Of a stretch of 64,000 nt of DNA, positions 37,241 to 49,428 are shown one piece after another (the first letter of the stretch is position 1; every line of letters starts with the position of its first letter). The stretch is from contig MU400586.1 of NCBI GenBank assembly GCA_022578965.1, positions 1 to 64,000 of the forward strand, written 5' to 3'. The stretch is from Xylaria sp. FL1777 (taxonomy: Eukaryota > Ascomycota > Sordariomycetes > Xylariales > Xylariaceae). The position numbers and the translations under genes are program-made. The notes under the pieces are model-generated. The model did no database searches. It saw nothing but the letters and a program-made list of their open reading frames with translations, and was not told the DNA's origin.

Positions 37241-39982
37241 CTTGGTGGTACAGGGGCTGTTGCACTACTAAGCGGGAATGACGCAGGCCCGAGTAAAGAG
37301 AGATAAGCAGAGTTTGAGTTCGTCTTTAGTCTCCTGTCAGAGAGAGCTAGCTCACTTATAAGTCAGGAGTGCTGGCAGGTATCACCAATGATACGAGGCT
37401 GATAAGGACGAGCTGTACGTCGATTGAAATCTCAAGAGATAGCGCACGAGATGAGCTGTGTTACCGTGATGTCATAAAGAGTAGATAAGAGAGAAAAGCT
37501 CCCTGAAGTAAGTTTGTGGCTACACCAGATTATATACACCTCAAGAGAAGCATCCCGTAGACATGGTAAGGCATAGACATATGCCTCGCTTACTTGACGA
37601 AGCATGATAAAGACTCATTTGTCGTCCTTCTTAGTCAAAGTCGCTATCACCGTCTTCGGCGGAGGAGTTCACATGACTTGATGCGAACAATAATGTCAAC
37701 CCTGGAAGATTTCGTCCTAAGCCAGGGAGGAGGGCGGCGAGGTGCTACCGGTGCTACTGTGTAAGATGGAGCCTTCAGCCCGTCTAGCTCCGAAAAAAGT
37801 CGCGCGTACGCATACACGTGTAGGAGCATGGCCGATTCCAGGAGGCCAGGAAGTGGGAAGGCTGGACGCCATCATGTGCGAAGTTCGTGGGGGGTTTGAT
37901 GCTGTAGGGCTACTGGGGCTCTAGAACCCAGAAACTTGGCTCGAGTCTGACCTGGAACCATGCTCTTTGGGGTTAGACCGAAGAAGTTGGGTGGGAGGGT
38001 TAAGGCGATTCGACAGCCAGCTACTAACTCACTAGGCACAGCGAGACCTTCACTAACACAGCATAGGCACAAGCATCGTTGTTTAAGCGACGGTATGTGT
38101 AGATGACCATGGATATAACCTACCTAGGTAGACTTGCCCAGATAATAACTCAGATTTCCTTTGAAATCGCGAACACTTCACTTAGGCTCTTGCTACAAAA
38201 TATCCGCACCGTAATTTTCATGAGGCATGCACGGTCTGATATCAGGGCTTTGCGGCCATGTTAACAGAAATAATACCCAAGTGTAATATCTTGAACCTCC
38301 GCCTATGAGAGTTCAGAAGATCTCGTCCCATACAAGCTATGGTCTCTGGATAGGATGATATCACACCACATAGAACCGGCATTCCCTACGCAGTAGGTCA
38401 AAAAAATTGCATTGCGGTATTTTAGCAACTGCTTTCGATGTGATGTACATCATACTACACTAGATCGGCATAAGCGTATGCATACTAGGTATGTCCACGG
38501 AGATTTAAGCTTCACCGCAGAAACAACAAGCGGGGCCGACAAAAACACCATGCAGCGGGCTATAAGCCAGTTTTGCTCCAGGTACCGCTATCATTATTCT
38601 GCTCGCGTGGCGAATTTACAGTTAGATTTCTTACTGTCGACTACCTAAGTACAGTCGGCCATCTCACAGCCCATAGTCGCAATACACCGAGATGTATGTC
38701 TACTGCATGTAAGTATGTCGCCCATTATCCAGCTGAACCCCCGCGTGACGGACCATCGTGACCATCCGGCCTCAAACTCTCTTCTCCGAACATAAAACAT
38801 TGAATTTGAAATACGCAGTAGGAGATTACAGGACTCATACCAGCTTCCCCTGCCTCGGTTCGAGATCGCAAGGTACAGGGCAGAGTTGAAGGGATTCAAG
38901 GTCTACACTACGCAGTATAGGTCGCGTGATCTCATCACACTACCGGTACACTACGTCAATAGATGACCTCGAATCCCTTCGACAACAGAAGCGCGATATT
39001 TCTGGTTGCCTCCCGCGGTCGAAACGCGTGGGGTGCACGCATCCCCAGATCCACGCATGCGCTCCCTCCCTCCAATGGCAGTGTGACATTTGGAAAGGAA
39101 TTGGGTTGAAAAATTAAGTTATACAATAACTCATTTTACCGGCAGTGCATAAAACAAGTATGTATGGCAAGACAAGACAGGGAGGGGATGGACGCATAGG
39201 CATCGCCGAAGCTCGCGAGAAGGGTCAATTCTCGAAGCTGATTTGCCCAAACTTCAGCTGCCGTCTGCCAATGTAAGTAACATCCTTGTTAGCATAGATG
39301 CGCCAACAGACCAATCTAGGGCCTCTTGTCTTTTCCAATGTTACTGCATGCGAATACCTAATATCAAGCCGGAAATATTCACTGTAAGACAACCTTGAAG
39401 AAGAGTAGGCAATTATGCTAGGTACTGTAGGTGCACGCACAACGGTTTTCGCCGATGCATGTGAATGCTGCAACAAAATAAGCTAGGCCTGGGCGTCGGG
39501 CCCTTAGCTCCACTAGGGCAGGCAGGCCCGATCCTGCTAGGCAGCTTCTGCATGTACAGTAGCTCTCCTAGCTGGAAGCTGGAAGCTGGAGCTCCGGCAC
39601 CGGCGTAAAAGTTTAGGAGGCCGACTTCGCCTTGACTTCTCGACTACCTTCCATATCGCAATTTTATACTCAACATGATATTCATAACGCCTTCCTTAGA
39701 GACCCGTAGCGTGGGCATTCGGGAATGCCAATATGGCATAGCCAGTAGTGGAACTAACAATTAACTACACCACCCTCGTAGCGAGCGGGCTCGACGTGTA
39801 CAGAATTTGTTATTTGTTCCATGTCCTCCCAATAGATGTGTCCCAGACCTCGGATCATCACCATCTAGAAAAAAAAAACCAGACGATGGGCCTAACAATA
39901 AATCCCAAGAAACGCCTAGTACACCATGCTATATGCATCATTACGAAGAACCTGTTCGTGTCTTCCGCAACTCGCTCGGCTT
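37241..39982. other. Intergenic, 2.7 kb
   Basis: The left part is the pyrimidine- and AG-rich promoter and leader region of glutamate dehydrogenase. It also holds three TACGCAGTA copies (38387, 38812, 38909), a CCTACCTAGGTAG block (38120-38133), and three tandem GCTGGAA units (39571-39591). No gene is supported. The right end is the 3' flank of the polymerase gene. Confidence 0.55.
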
Positions 39983-42900
39983 CTACCACGAGATCGACTG
40001 GTCAAAATCGAATCTCTTAAGCTCCTTTCCCACGTCCTCGACGTCCTTCTTGGCCTTCATGCGCATGTAGAAGATGGGGCAGTCTTTGCTGCTGCAGATT
40101 ACCTCGCAGTGCATACTGCCCTGGCACCGTTGACATTGCGTCCAGAGCCGCCCGAACCGCACCTCGAGATCCGACACCTTGTCTAACGTCTTCTTGTAGA
40201 GTTCGCCCACCCGCGGCGCGCAGTTCGAGCAGACGGCACCCGCACTCTCCTCCTTGCCAACCAGAGGCTTCTTGCATCCCATACACGTCATAGTCTTCTT
40301 CGCAAACTTCATGAGACCGCCGACGCTTGGTGCTGCTACCGAGATGGCACGCGTGTGTGCACCCGTGAGCAGCGACTTGGCCTTCGCCTCGCCGTCGATG
40401 GTATCGAAAATACGACCAAGGGGTTTGGCGAGCTGATTTTCCAGATAATATCTTGTATCGATGGGGATGTTGTTCTCGAGGACGTAGATAGGATCTTCAG
40501 AGTTCTCGAAGTTTCTGGATCCGCTGGTCCCCCTAATCATAACGTAGGCTACGCGGTCACCCAAGCCGGGCGCAGAACCTGGATCACGCTTCTTCATGCG
40601 CGCAGCTAGCTCGACATGAGCTTGCTTGGCGTCGTAGCTTTCTTTGGTAAGAGCTTTCGTGATCACCAATTTCGACATGTCAATCTTGTTCTGCAGCAAT
40701 TCTGAAATGATGTTCTTGACGTATCTTGAGCAGGCTGTTAGCACTTTGATGGGAATTCAATTTGAAGGGTGGGAGGCCAGTCTTACTCTTGGGCCCCTGG
40801 GACGTCTCGATCAATCAAGATCATACGAAGCACCTTCTCAACAACAGTCTGCACGAGCAGGCAGTTATCTCGTCGAACCGTCTCAATACCCTTTGTGTCC
40901 ATTTTGTCGTACTTTTCGGGCTTCGTCCAGTAAAGACCAGCGTAACGCTTCTTGTTGATGAGCAAATATGGGAAATAGACTTTTTCAAATTCAAGTTTGA
41001 TTGGTTTGGTGAACTTGGATGATACCAAATTTGCCGCCTCTTCTCCGAGTTTCATGGCCTCAGCTAGGTCCTCCGTCCCAAACTTGACCATGACGGAATC
41101 TGTGTCACCATAGATGACTTGGGCATTGTGAGAATAACCATTAGCGATATTGTAGCGCTTCTCGACTTCATCTTTGGTCATCTCAATCATCTGACGGCCA
41201 TAACTCGTCGTGCTCCTGGCAATCTCAAGACAGGGTAGTTTGCCAGTTGTCGCTCCAGTCAAACCGTAGACACTGTTGGCGCTGATCTTCAAGGCAAGTT
41301 GCCGACCATTCAGCACAGCCTTTTTGAAAGGGTCTGTTTCTACTGCAAGCTCCCGCTTGGCTTGCTTTCTGGCTATCAACAATTCTTCTAGAATCTGAGC
41401 GAGGAGACCCTTTCGCTGTTTTACTGTAACGAACATGTCGCCATTTGGGGTTACAATATAGTCTTCGTCCTTCTTGAGACCAAACTTTTCGACTGCCGGT
41501 TTTTTAATGAGGGTCGTGTAACAAAGGTTGTGAGCTTGCATAATACTAGGGTACAGTGAAGCAAAATCGAGGGTAGCAATCGGAACATCGTAGTATCCAC
41601 GGGTGGGTTCAATAACCGTAGCTCCCTCGTACTTCTGATTGTTATCTTCGGTTTTCATGTTCGGAACGACAAGCTTTTGCTCTAGAGCTGTTCGGAAGAG
41701 TTGACTCATGAACTTGATCTGCTGTCCACGGGATAGGAGGAAATTGAAAGGAACACCTGTAACTCTAGCCATTTCCGTATAGTTGGCCAAGCACGAAAGT
41801 TTGTCCATGAGTCTTTGCGGTAAGTAGGCATCCTTCAAGCAGTAGAGCGCTAAACGACGTCTTGATTCCGGTGTTCCGTTGAATAGCTCTGTGATCATAG
41901 TATAATGGACATCCTCTTTTTGTTCTCCCAAGAAATGAGCGCAGACCGAGTTCAATGTATAACTGCGGAGATGATGATCACGTTGGATCAACTGCAGCAA
42001 ATCCAGCTGTAGTCGGCCGTTGGTGTTTGTACTTTTGGTGTCTCGGCTGCCCATCTGCTTGCTGGAGAGATTTGTATCTTTATGATACGATTTTATGTTG
42101 GATAATCGAGTCCAGTATTCAAACCCATTGACTCTCAAATGTTTCGCTCGGTCAAGAAGATAAGGGAAATCAAAATTGGCAATATTGTAGCCAGTAATTA
42201 GGTCGGGATCGGCCTTGTCAAGGAACTCCTTCCAACTCCTCAGCATATCACGTTCGTCATCAAAGTCCAGAATTTGAGTGGCTACAATGGGGCTCGTAGT
42301 ATCGAGACAGAACACATTTCGAATGAAGGGTTTGCTCTCTCCGTATCGAGTGACGATATTTGCAATCTGAATGACGGGGTCTTGGTTCGCTTCAGGAAAG
42401 ATCCCTTTCCGACCGGCGCATTCGATATCGAACGACAGGATACGCAAGGGAGCCATCTTAGACCATTCGCCTTTGGGCTCATGTGAAATCAGATGGAGGT
42501 AGCTAATCTCTGCTTCGATCTGGCAAGTCGACTGTCGGTGGGCTTCGGGGACGAGTTGATATTTTTTCGCAGGTGCTTCCACCCACGACATACCGGTGAT
42601 CTGGTCTATTTAGCAAGAAATTCTGAGCTTCCTAGAAGAATTCATACCTTGCAGTCAACCATGAACCTCAAAACATACTGAAGGTTATCAAATGTCATGA
42701 TGCCACCTTCAGCCCCTTTCCATAAACCCTTCCAATTTGCTTCTCCAGACTCGATAAGCGTTCGGACCTTGCCAACGAATCTAGGATCAGTTAGGATGAT
42801 TTTAATATACGGGCTCTGTATGTTTCCCTGAAAACCGTAGATATTTTCTCTCAGTACGACTTGGCAGGAGTGTATAGCAGACTGGGTCTGAGCTAATTTT

Positions 42901-43406
42901 GTGTCTAGGTAGGCTTTGAAGGACTCGCAGTCCTTGGGCGTGAATGATACGGGGGCAGCAACATAAAGGTAGTGCTTGAAGTCGGTGACGTGCAGCATCA
43001 CCGAGTGGCCATTCTCCGTGACGCCGAACAGCTTGATAGCGCGTCGGCCGCCATGGAGAAAGCCCTCTTCGGCCTCGATCTGCTGGAAGGTGAGGCTATC
43101 ACGGGCGGGATCGAAATCGACTACGGGCGGACGTTCCCAGGCTTGGTCCTTTTCTGCGTTGGTTTGCTTGAGCTCTGCGATGTCCTGGCTGAGCTTCTCG
43201 AGGACTTCTAACTCGAAGGCACTCTTCGGCTGGCTCGACCCCAGCTTTGAGGCAGGGCCCTGCTGCGAGCTATTGAGGCGCGATGCGGGCGAGGAAGTCA
43301 ATGGCTCTAATCGCCGTCGTTTCGTGCTCGAGGGTGTGGAGGGAATATTGCGGCGGTTGGATGCATCGCCAAGGGCACGCTTCTGAGGCAGAACGGCTGT
43401 TGCCAT
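39983..43406 (-). CDS. pol3: DNA polymerase delta catalytic subunit
   Basis: Exons 43406-42648, 42600-40787 and 40724-39983 give 1104 residues, the usual length for Pol3. The N-terminus is basic, with a KRRR nuclear-localisation-like stretch. Exonuclease motifs are present: Exo [15 protein letters not shown], Exo [12 protein letters not shown] and Exo [12 protein letters not shown]. Polymerase motifs are [33 protein letters not shown] and YGDTDSVM with the catalytic aspartates. The C-terminus carries CysA (CMGC...CSNC) and CysB ([19 protein letters not shown]), the second of which binds an iron-sulfur cluster and the B-subunit in yeast. It performs lagging-strand synthesis and proofreading in the nucleus. 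All catalytic acidic residues appear intact. The second intron splits the codon before [13 protein letters not shown], a conserved junction region. Confidence 0.97.
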
Positions 43407-44112
43407 GGTGGCTACTCAACCTATGTGTGATATCTGATCGATGATGAAGATCTGACCGATATTGAGGATCTGTTGAGAGTCTATACCCGCGCCGTGAAGC
43501 TGTGATAGTCACAGTTGTGTATCACTGCCAACTGTATTGCAGGATGAATGAAGGACAGGGCACGGTCCCTCCTTACCATTCTTACCTATCTAGGTACCTA
43601 GATAAAGTGGTTTTTCTGGGAGTCGCGTCAAGACGCGCTTGGTTCTAGCCAAGGGCTAATGTTTTCGGCGGGGCTAATGCGGAAGGGCGCGTCATGATGC
43701 TCGGTATCCACTGCATGTGGGCTTATGTGGGCACTGCTACACCCTGTGGAATATATGGTAGTACACTGTGAACATATACTGTATAAATGTTAGTACTGTA
43801 CCTAGGTACATACCTGTATGGGGGATCTCAACATGCAAATTCTGTCTTGCCATTAACTAAGATACATAGTTATGCAAGCATTTTCAAGAATATAGTTGTT
43901 CTTAGGTAGAACTCAGTAACTCAATTCACAGCGTAAACAGCCCCCGTCAAATCGCAGCAGAGCAGTCAATCAGATTGGTGTAACAGATAGCAGCAATAAT
44001 TGCAGACCAAGTGAAGCTGCATCACATCAATGTTTCGAAAAAGCCATATAAAGTGTAGTGTGATGTTTACATATGAATGGGGTGAAAAAGATGAAGAAAA
44101 CAAAAGTGAATT
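43407..44112. other. Intergenic upstream of polymerase delta
   Basis: About 0.7 kb. The first ~200 bases are the polymerase promoter region. A palindromic CTATCTAGGTACCTAGATA lies at 43587-43605 and GTACCTAGGTAC at 43799-43810. Nothing coding is seen. Confidence 0.55.
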
Positions 44113-44231
44113 TGGCCAACGAGGGAATCGAACCCCCAGTGCCTAACGATGCAGAGTAAGGATGCGAACGCTAAGTAATGATGCTTCAGTAGATATGCTT
44201 CGCTAGGCCGTACCAACTCGGCCATGTAGTC
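44113..44231 (-). tRNA. tRNA-like sequence, long intron or pseudogene, identity unclear
   Basis: On the minus strand a good D arm (GCCG, loop AGTTGGTA, CGGC) is followed 80 bases later by a good T arm (GGGGG, TTCGATT, CCCTC), with both Pol III boxes. CCTAGCG and CGTTAGG can form an extended anticodon stem with one wobble, leaving ~50 bases that would be loop plus a long intron. The expected acceptor strands GACTACA and GTTGGCC pair poorly. Alternatively GGCCGAG pairs with GTTGGCC but then overlaps the D arm. No clean anticodon can be named. T-rich sequence follows the 3' end. A degenerate or chimeric tRNA gene, or one with an unusual intron, fits best. Confidence 0.45.
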
Positions 44232-45465
44232 TTATTTTACGGGGTCCTAAAGTAAAATGCAATATATACTTCTTTTCAGGTCGCTGGAAGTAGAGTTTAT
44301 GTTAAGGGCGGCCTACTCTTAGCGGATCGGAGTTGAGTTGAGATGTGTGAGGGTAATGTGGTTGCTCCCGGGCTATCATTGGCTGCATATGTCAAGTGTC
44401 CGGTTTAGAGTGTTCAGCAGCCGTAAGCAAAAAGGTTAAGTGTAGGTTACGTACGGCTATAGGTCGTATGGATATAGAGTTTGTCTAAGTTATTTCTTAG
44501 TGAGTGTCTGTTAAGATTATGCTATAATTCGTGTGAATAGCGCCTAGTTTTGCTTAAAGCAACAGCAAACGTGCTACGTTATATTCGCTAGATGACACGG
44601 ACATTCAAGTCTATAAATTTCTGGATCAAAAGGAAAGTTTACTAAAATCAGCATATTTAAATTAATAAATAGAACCTCTGAAGGAGAATAAGTAAGCCTC
44701 CGTTGGTATATTTTCATTAATGAAGGAGATAGAGAGGTAGCTACACGAACTTCCTCTAGCCACAAGCTCTATGTTACACATACAAGGATCTCTAAGTAAC
44801 AAGATGCTTGAGTACGGCTCTATGAATTCTATCCCTCTCACTTAGACGCGCCGTTTGGGTGTCAGGCCAGTGTTAGACTTCAACAACTGTCACTATGGTA
44901 AAATTAAGTTACCGGGGTGCAAATACTAGAGTCGTCTCGGTGATGATCGATATGAGAGAAACGGAAACCTTGTCGGTCCTCATGGTTAGTCACAACTCCG
45001 GCGAGAAGCCTGCGCGGTATTCCGAAAATCGTATATTAGTTCTATGGCCGAAGCGTCTATTTCATCTCGCTTTATATTGGCTCTTCTCTATTATTCCGAA
45101 AATCCAACCGGTAGAAATCAAAACCCGTGTGGGCGGGATTGAGTTGTAAGTGTATACAATTGTGTGCCCTTCTCATTCATGTAAAATTCTATTACTTGTC
45201 CTGGAGGTTAAATTAGATGGGTTCGGAAGCATAATGAGTAGTTCTGCTACCCGTGTCTATATAGAAGGGTGAAGCCTTTACTACTATACCTATACTAATA
45301 GACTTCACTGTAATACATTGACCATCTGATTTAAAAGTACAGTCACCTGTGCTGGATAGGGTTGACCGATACCTGTCATTAATACAAACCTGGAGAGAGG
45401 TAGTAGTACACTTTATTTTGGTTCATTTATGTCCAATGGTCTAAATCAATAAATAGAAGCCTGCT
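44232..45465. other. Intergenic, AT-rich, 1.2 kb
   Basis: A seven-base inverted repeat (ATTTTAC ... GTAAAAT, 44234-44258) borders the tRNA-like locus. The only ATG frame of note, 44895-45149 (84 codons), lacks family likeness and is not called. The right end is the 3' flank of the CAAX protease gene. Confidence 0.5.
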
Positions 45466-47019
45466 CTATAGTTCACGCCCAGTTGCCTTTTCAACTCCCG
45501 AGGCTTCCGTGCTCTCGTCTGTTACCTTTTGACTAGCCGTCCATTCCAAAGCCTTCAAACGTTCCGAGAGAATCGGGTGAGAGAAATGGTAACTAGCATA
45601 CATCCAGTCTGCTTCCATTGTACTCAAATTCTGTACTTGAAGCTTGATGAGAGAGGCAGCAAGTTCGTTCTTAAAACCGAGCTTGCGCGCAAAGGCATCC
45701 GCCTGGAATTCGAAGCGTCTGCTCATGATATTCATGAGTAGTTTGATGACAGTGTCCATAGGAGCCAATGCATCAGAGAAGAGGATAAAACCAATAATAA
45801 TTGGATGTTCCTTCACGAAGCCAAAGTCGGCATACAATGAGTGATTGTTAATAAAGACGGAGAATAAGGTGAAAATGTAGAAGACATGCAACTATAGTTG
45901 TCGTCAGCAACCACGATAAAAAGCTGAATAGAGATATCGCTTACCTGTGAAATACCGAATAGTCTAGTGGTGTGTCCCAGGCTCCAGTGGCCTAGCTCAT
46001 GGGCTAGAACAGCGACGACTTCTTCCTCCTGGCTCTTCTCAATTAGGGTATCGTAGATGACAATGTGCTTCTTCCAAGGGAGACCGAAAAAGTATGCGTT
46101 GCTGTGTGCGCTACGCTTGCTTCCATCAATGACAAAGAGTTCGTGAAGTGGGAACTGAAGCTTCTTGGCAAGGGCCTCAGTGTCCGACTTGAGTTTGCCT
46201 TCTTGCAGGGGAGACAACTTGTTGAAGAGAGGCAGAATAACGATAGGGTAGACCGTAATCATAAACATCTGGATGGCGGCAGTGAAAAGCCACAGGTACG
46301 TGACGAATTGGCTACCTGTCTTCTTCACAATGGCGAGAAACCCGGCAAGAATTGGAGGCGCAAAGACGAAAGCGAGGAGATTAGACTTGATCATATCGGT
46401 AATGAACAGCTTGGGCGTCTGCTTATTGAAACCAAACCTTTCCTCGAGAACGAAGGTGTGATAGATGCTGGCGGGGAGAGACAAGGCTTGCTGGATTAGA
46501 ATGAACGAGAGGACGAAGACGATAGAGTGAGAGATCTCGCCAGTGAAGCGAGCGGGCGCGAAGCGGAGCAGAAGATCGCCAGTCCATGACCATAGCTTGG
46601 GCAGGACATCGTAGTGTATGAAAGCGACGTTCTGGATTTGGCCCCAGAGACCCTTGACGAAACCGAACTTTGCTTTGGCGCGACCATATTCCTGGCTTTT
46701 ATCGTAGACTTCCTTGGAGACTTCTTGCTCGAGCACCTTGGGGGGCTTTGTGTTCTTCAGGACCTGGTATTGGCGGAGGGAGAGGAACTCTTCGAAGCAG
46801 TACTGGGCGACGGAAAACCCTATGATGAGCTTCTTCCACGGGAAGAGCGGGCGATCGAGAGCGCGAGCTAGTCGCTGCAAGGATGTTAGCTTAGCACTTT
46901 ATGCGTATGTTGGATACCTTTCTATGGTGATGCACAGCTATGCGCAGCTATGTACAGCTAGCTATATACAGCCATGCAATGTTTAGAAAGCGCGTAGTAC
47001 TTGCCTGGAGAAAATCCAT
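45466..47019 (-). CDS. ste24: CAAX prenyl protease Ste24 (zinc metalloprotease)
   Basis: Exons 47019-47005, 46874-45945 and 45891-45466 give 456 residues, normal for Ste24. The first coding exon is 15 bases (MDFLQ) and ends at a GC donor (CAG/GCAAGT), a well-formed non-canonical GC-AG intron. The second donor is GTAAGC. The zinc motif is HELGHWSLGH, with the distal ligand region in RRFEFQADAFARKLG. Other family blocks are LEERFGFNKQT, YPIVILPLFNKLSPL and DGSKRSAHSNAYFFG. Several hydrophobic helices fit a multi-pass ER/inner-nuclear membrane protein. Ste24 removes the last three residues of farnesylated CaaX proteins and makes the N-terminal cut in a-factor-type pheromone precursors. Mevalonate kinase and the farnesyltransferase alpha subunit lie within 12 kb. 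Confidence 0.95.
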
Positions 47020-47439
47020 CGTGTGAAGCGTTGTCCTATCCTATCCTAATCTATCCGTGGTTGTGTGGAAGGTAAAATAAATTATGTCAAACCAGCTGCC
47101 ACAATTTATGACGAGCTTGATGGAGAGTGCTCCAACATCAACTCGGAAACTTCGTCTACGTGTCTAAGTAAGTTGTGGCTAAAATAAGCACCAGGTAGCT
47201 CCCAACTCAATCTAGGTGGGGTGCTACCTCTACCGGCAGTGTTAAGACACAATCAAGATGTGTACTAAGCAGCCACATATGAACGTGTGTGGCGCAGTAG
47301 TTTGTTTGAATCCAGGGCAGTAAGACCAAAATCAAAACAAAGTTTGTCAACATAGAAATTGTAAAACTTGTTTAAGTATATTTCCTGCCAACAAGAGACC
47401 AATAAGAGACCCTTGCCTGCCTCTCATGTATCATCATTA
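47020..47439. other. Spacer between two minus-strand genes
   Basis: A 420-base spacer holding the Ste24 promoter side and the 3' flank of the microprotein gene. No gene is seen. Confidence 0.55.
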
Positions 47440-47818
47440 CTATCTCATGTTTGCCTTAACCCTCTCCAAGAGCTGCTCCTTTGTGTCGGTTGAACCAGGA
47501 TATAGATTGCGCTAAGTTGGATTACGTCAGTTGTGGCATTTGAACAACCAAAGGCTTTATTTGGTTCTTACAGCAGCCAGCCATCTTCGCAATTCCTCTC
47601 TCGTCCAAGTTTCCGGATTGCCTGTTGGGTCGGCCTGAGCAGGAAAGATGTCTCCGCCCCAAAAGGACCACTATAAGTGAATCATTAGATCTGGTATCTG
47701 TGGCATTTATTGTCTTCCGAATAAGAGGAGTGTGGTGTAGGCGTGCTATATGTAGGTGACGACTTACCGCGACAGCTGCCGTGACCAATCCTGAGAAGGC
47801 TTTGAAATATACCTCCAT
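47440..47818 (-). CDS. 73-residue protein with N-terminal hydrophobic segment and Ish1/HeH-like motif
   Basis: Three tiny exons (47818-47768, 47670-47572, 47511-47440) of 51, 99 and 72 bases join in phase 0 with canonical gtaagt/gtaaga donors and tag acceptors. The first 20 or so residues (MEVYFKAFSGLVTAAVAWSF) form a hydrophobic, signal-anchor-like segment. Then comes an acidic loop, then ETWTREELRRWLAARNLYP and TKEQLLERVKAN, which has the helix-turn-helix pattern of the Ish1/HeH/SAP-like motif (Trp, ELRRWL, then K-x-x-L-L-x-x-V). I recall closely similar small proteins in other filamentous ascomycetes but know no function. Membrane location, perhaps nuclear envelope or ER by analogy with Ish1, is inference. 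All exons are below 35 codons, so simple gene finders may miss it. Confidence 0.8.
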
Positions 47819-48403
47819 CAGTACTCGGATTGTGATATTTGGGTTTGTGTTTTGTCATATACCTAAAAGGGCGTTCTTGTTGCAGTTAGGTCGATGATTT
47901 CTTTAAATTGGCGGTAGGGCATATATACCTTAGACTTCATAGCATTATCCAGAGGAGTAGGCATTGTGGCCAGATAGTGAAGAAATGAGATGCGGGGGCT
48001 CTCAGGAATAGTTAAAACACTGCTAATTTGCTTGAATTGTTAATATAGGAACAATGAGTCATAGCCACCATTATATACTACGAGATCAGGCAACTCTGTC
48101 TTCTTATTTGAATGCCTAACTGCGCTGAATGGGTAGGTATTAGATAGAGGGTATTCTTGTAGCTTAAGCTAGCGCCACAGAACAATGGACGCCACGTCAG
48201 CCACTTTACAACCTACAGTCAATTCTTAGTGGTCCGTGCCCTTACACGGACCTGCCCGCCACGTTCATTGGCTACAGCTCGCTAGAGAACCCTTGTCTTC
48301 CACACAATTTTGTACCGGCGATAGAATAATTGAGACCAACTCCCCCGAACGAAATAATTCGTGCCGAACCATTCCTCGTCATCACACTCGCCAAATCACC
48401 AAG
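47819..48403. other. Divergent intergenic region
   Basis: About 585 bases between the microprotein gene and RPL38, which are divergently transcribed and so share this promoter space. ATTGG at 48267-48271 is an inverted CCAAT box before RPL38. No gene is seen. Confidence 0.55.
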
Positions 48404-48892
48404 ATGCCTCAAGAGATAGCCGATATCAAGAGAGTATGTTTCTCGCGCAAAATACAACCCAAAAACAGAAAATTAATAATAGAAATGAATACTGACAATT
48501 CCGCCATTAGTTCATCGAGATCTGCCGGCGGGACGACGCCAAGTGTACGTGTGACGGACCCGAACCGAATAATTGACGAGTGATGTACTGTGTGATGAGA
48601 ATAGAATATGGATTCTGACGAATATTGGCCTCTTTAGCCGCCCGGATCAAGAAGAGCACGAAGTCGTCGCAGACCAAGTTCAAGGTCCGATGCTCAAAGA
48701 AGCTCTACACTCTGGTCCTTAAGGACTCTGACAAGGCCGAGAAGCTCAAGCAGAGTCTTCCCCCAGGTACGCACAGTCCCGGCGTCACAGGATTTTCCGA
48801 AAGTGTGCATTACGGGCTAACAATTATGGCCTGTAGGATTGCAAATTAAGGATGTTCCCAAGAAGAACAAGAAGGGCAAGCACACGGCTTAA
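48404..48892 (+). CDS. rpl38: 60S ribosomal protein eL38
   Basis: Four exons (48404-48433, 48511-48544, 48638-48766, 48837-48892) give 82 residues, against about 78 in yeast. [10 protein letters not shown] joins [11 protein letters not shown] and then [40 protein letters not shown] and a basic lysine-rich tail ([14 protein letters not shown]), matching eL38 throughout. The protein is a small structural component of the large ribosomal subunit. Three introns in so short a gene is typical of filamentous-fungal ribosomal protein genes. The second exon is only 34 bases. The leader is pyrimidine-rich, as usual for ribosomal protein genes. The tail is a few residues longer than the yeast protein; no defect is visible. 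Confidence 0.95.
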
Positions 48893-49428
48893 GCGATAGG
48901 AGGAGGATGACTTCAGCTTAAGAATATCTGGACGAAATGCGACGATCTCTGAGCAGGTTGGGCAGTTCCGGCACGACCGAATCTCGAATAAAGGACAAAC
49001 GGAGGGTGGCGTGTACGGAAAACAACGATGATGCATAGGACCAGCACAGGGCTGACCGGGCTCATTACAGGCGTCTACGGATAGCATGGAATTGAGATTT
49101 TTTTGCGAGCAGATGAGGCTTGTGATAGACAATTCCCATCGACTGCACTACCAAAAAGAATAAAATTTGGTCCCAAAACGCAACACTGCATGCTTGAATC
49201 TGTCCAGTTTACCCCTTGAGTTCAGCTATGATACGTCCGCTTGCTCTGAGACCCGACTTATACCAGTCTGAAGTACTAGACTCACGCATGGGTATTTTGT
49301 TTTATACAAAGCATACTCATTCATCGATCATTGTAGCGTAACCAAGCCTAGTCAAGTCTGAATGCTGAGGCGTCATTAGAATGACCAGCAAAAATGCGAA
49401 GTTCTTATTTGTACCTGATGTTTCTGTT
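48893..49428. other. Convergent intergenic region
   Basis: About 540 bases holding the 3' untranslated regions of RPL38 and the ABM-like gene. No gene is seen. Confidence 0.55.

Noticed and set aside
44895..45149. 84-codon ATG frame between the tRNA-like locus and Ste24
   Set aside because: No motif, homologue or splice continuation is recognised; a chance frame in AT-rich DNA is more likely.
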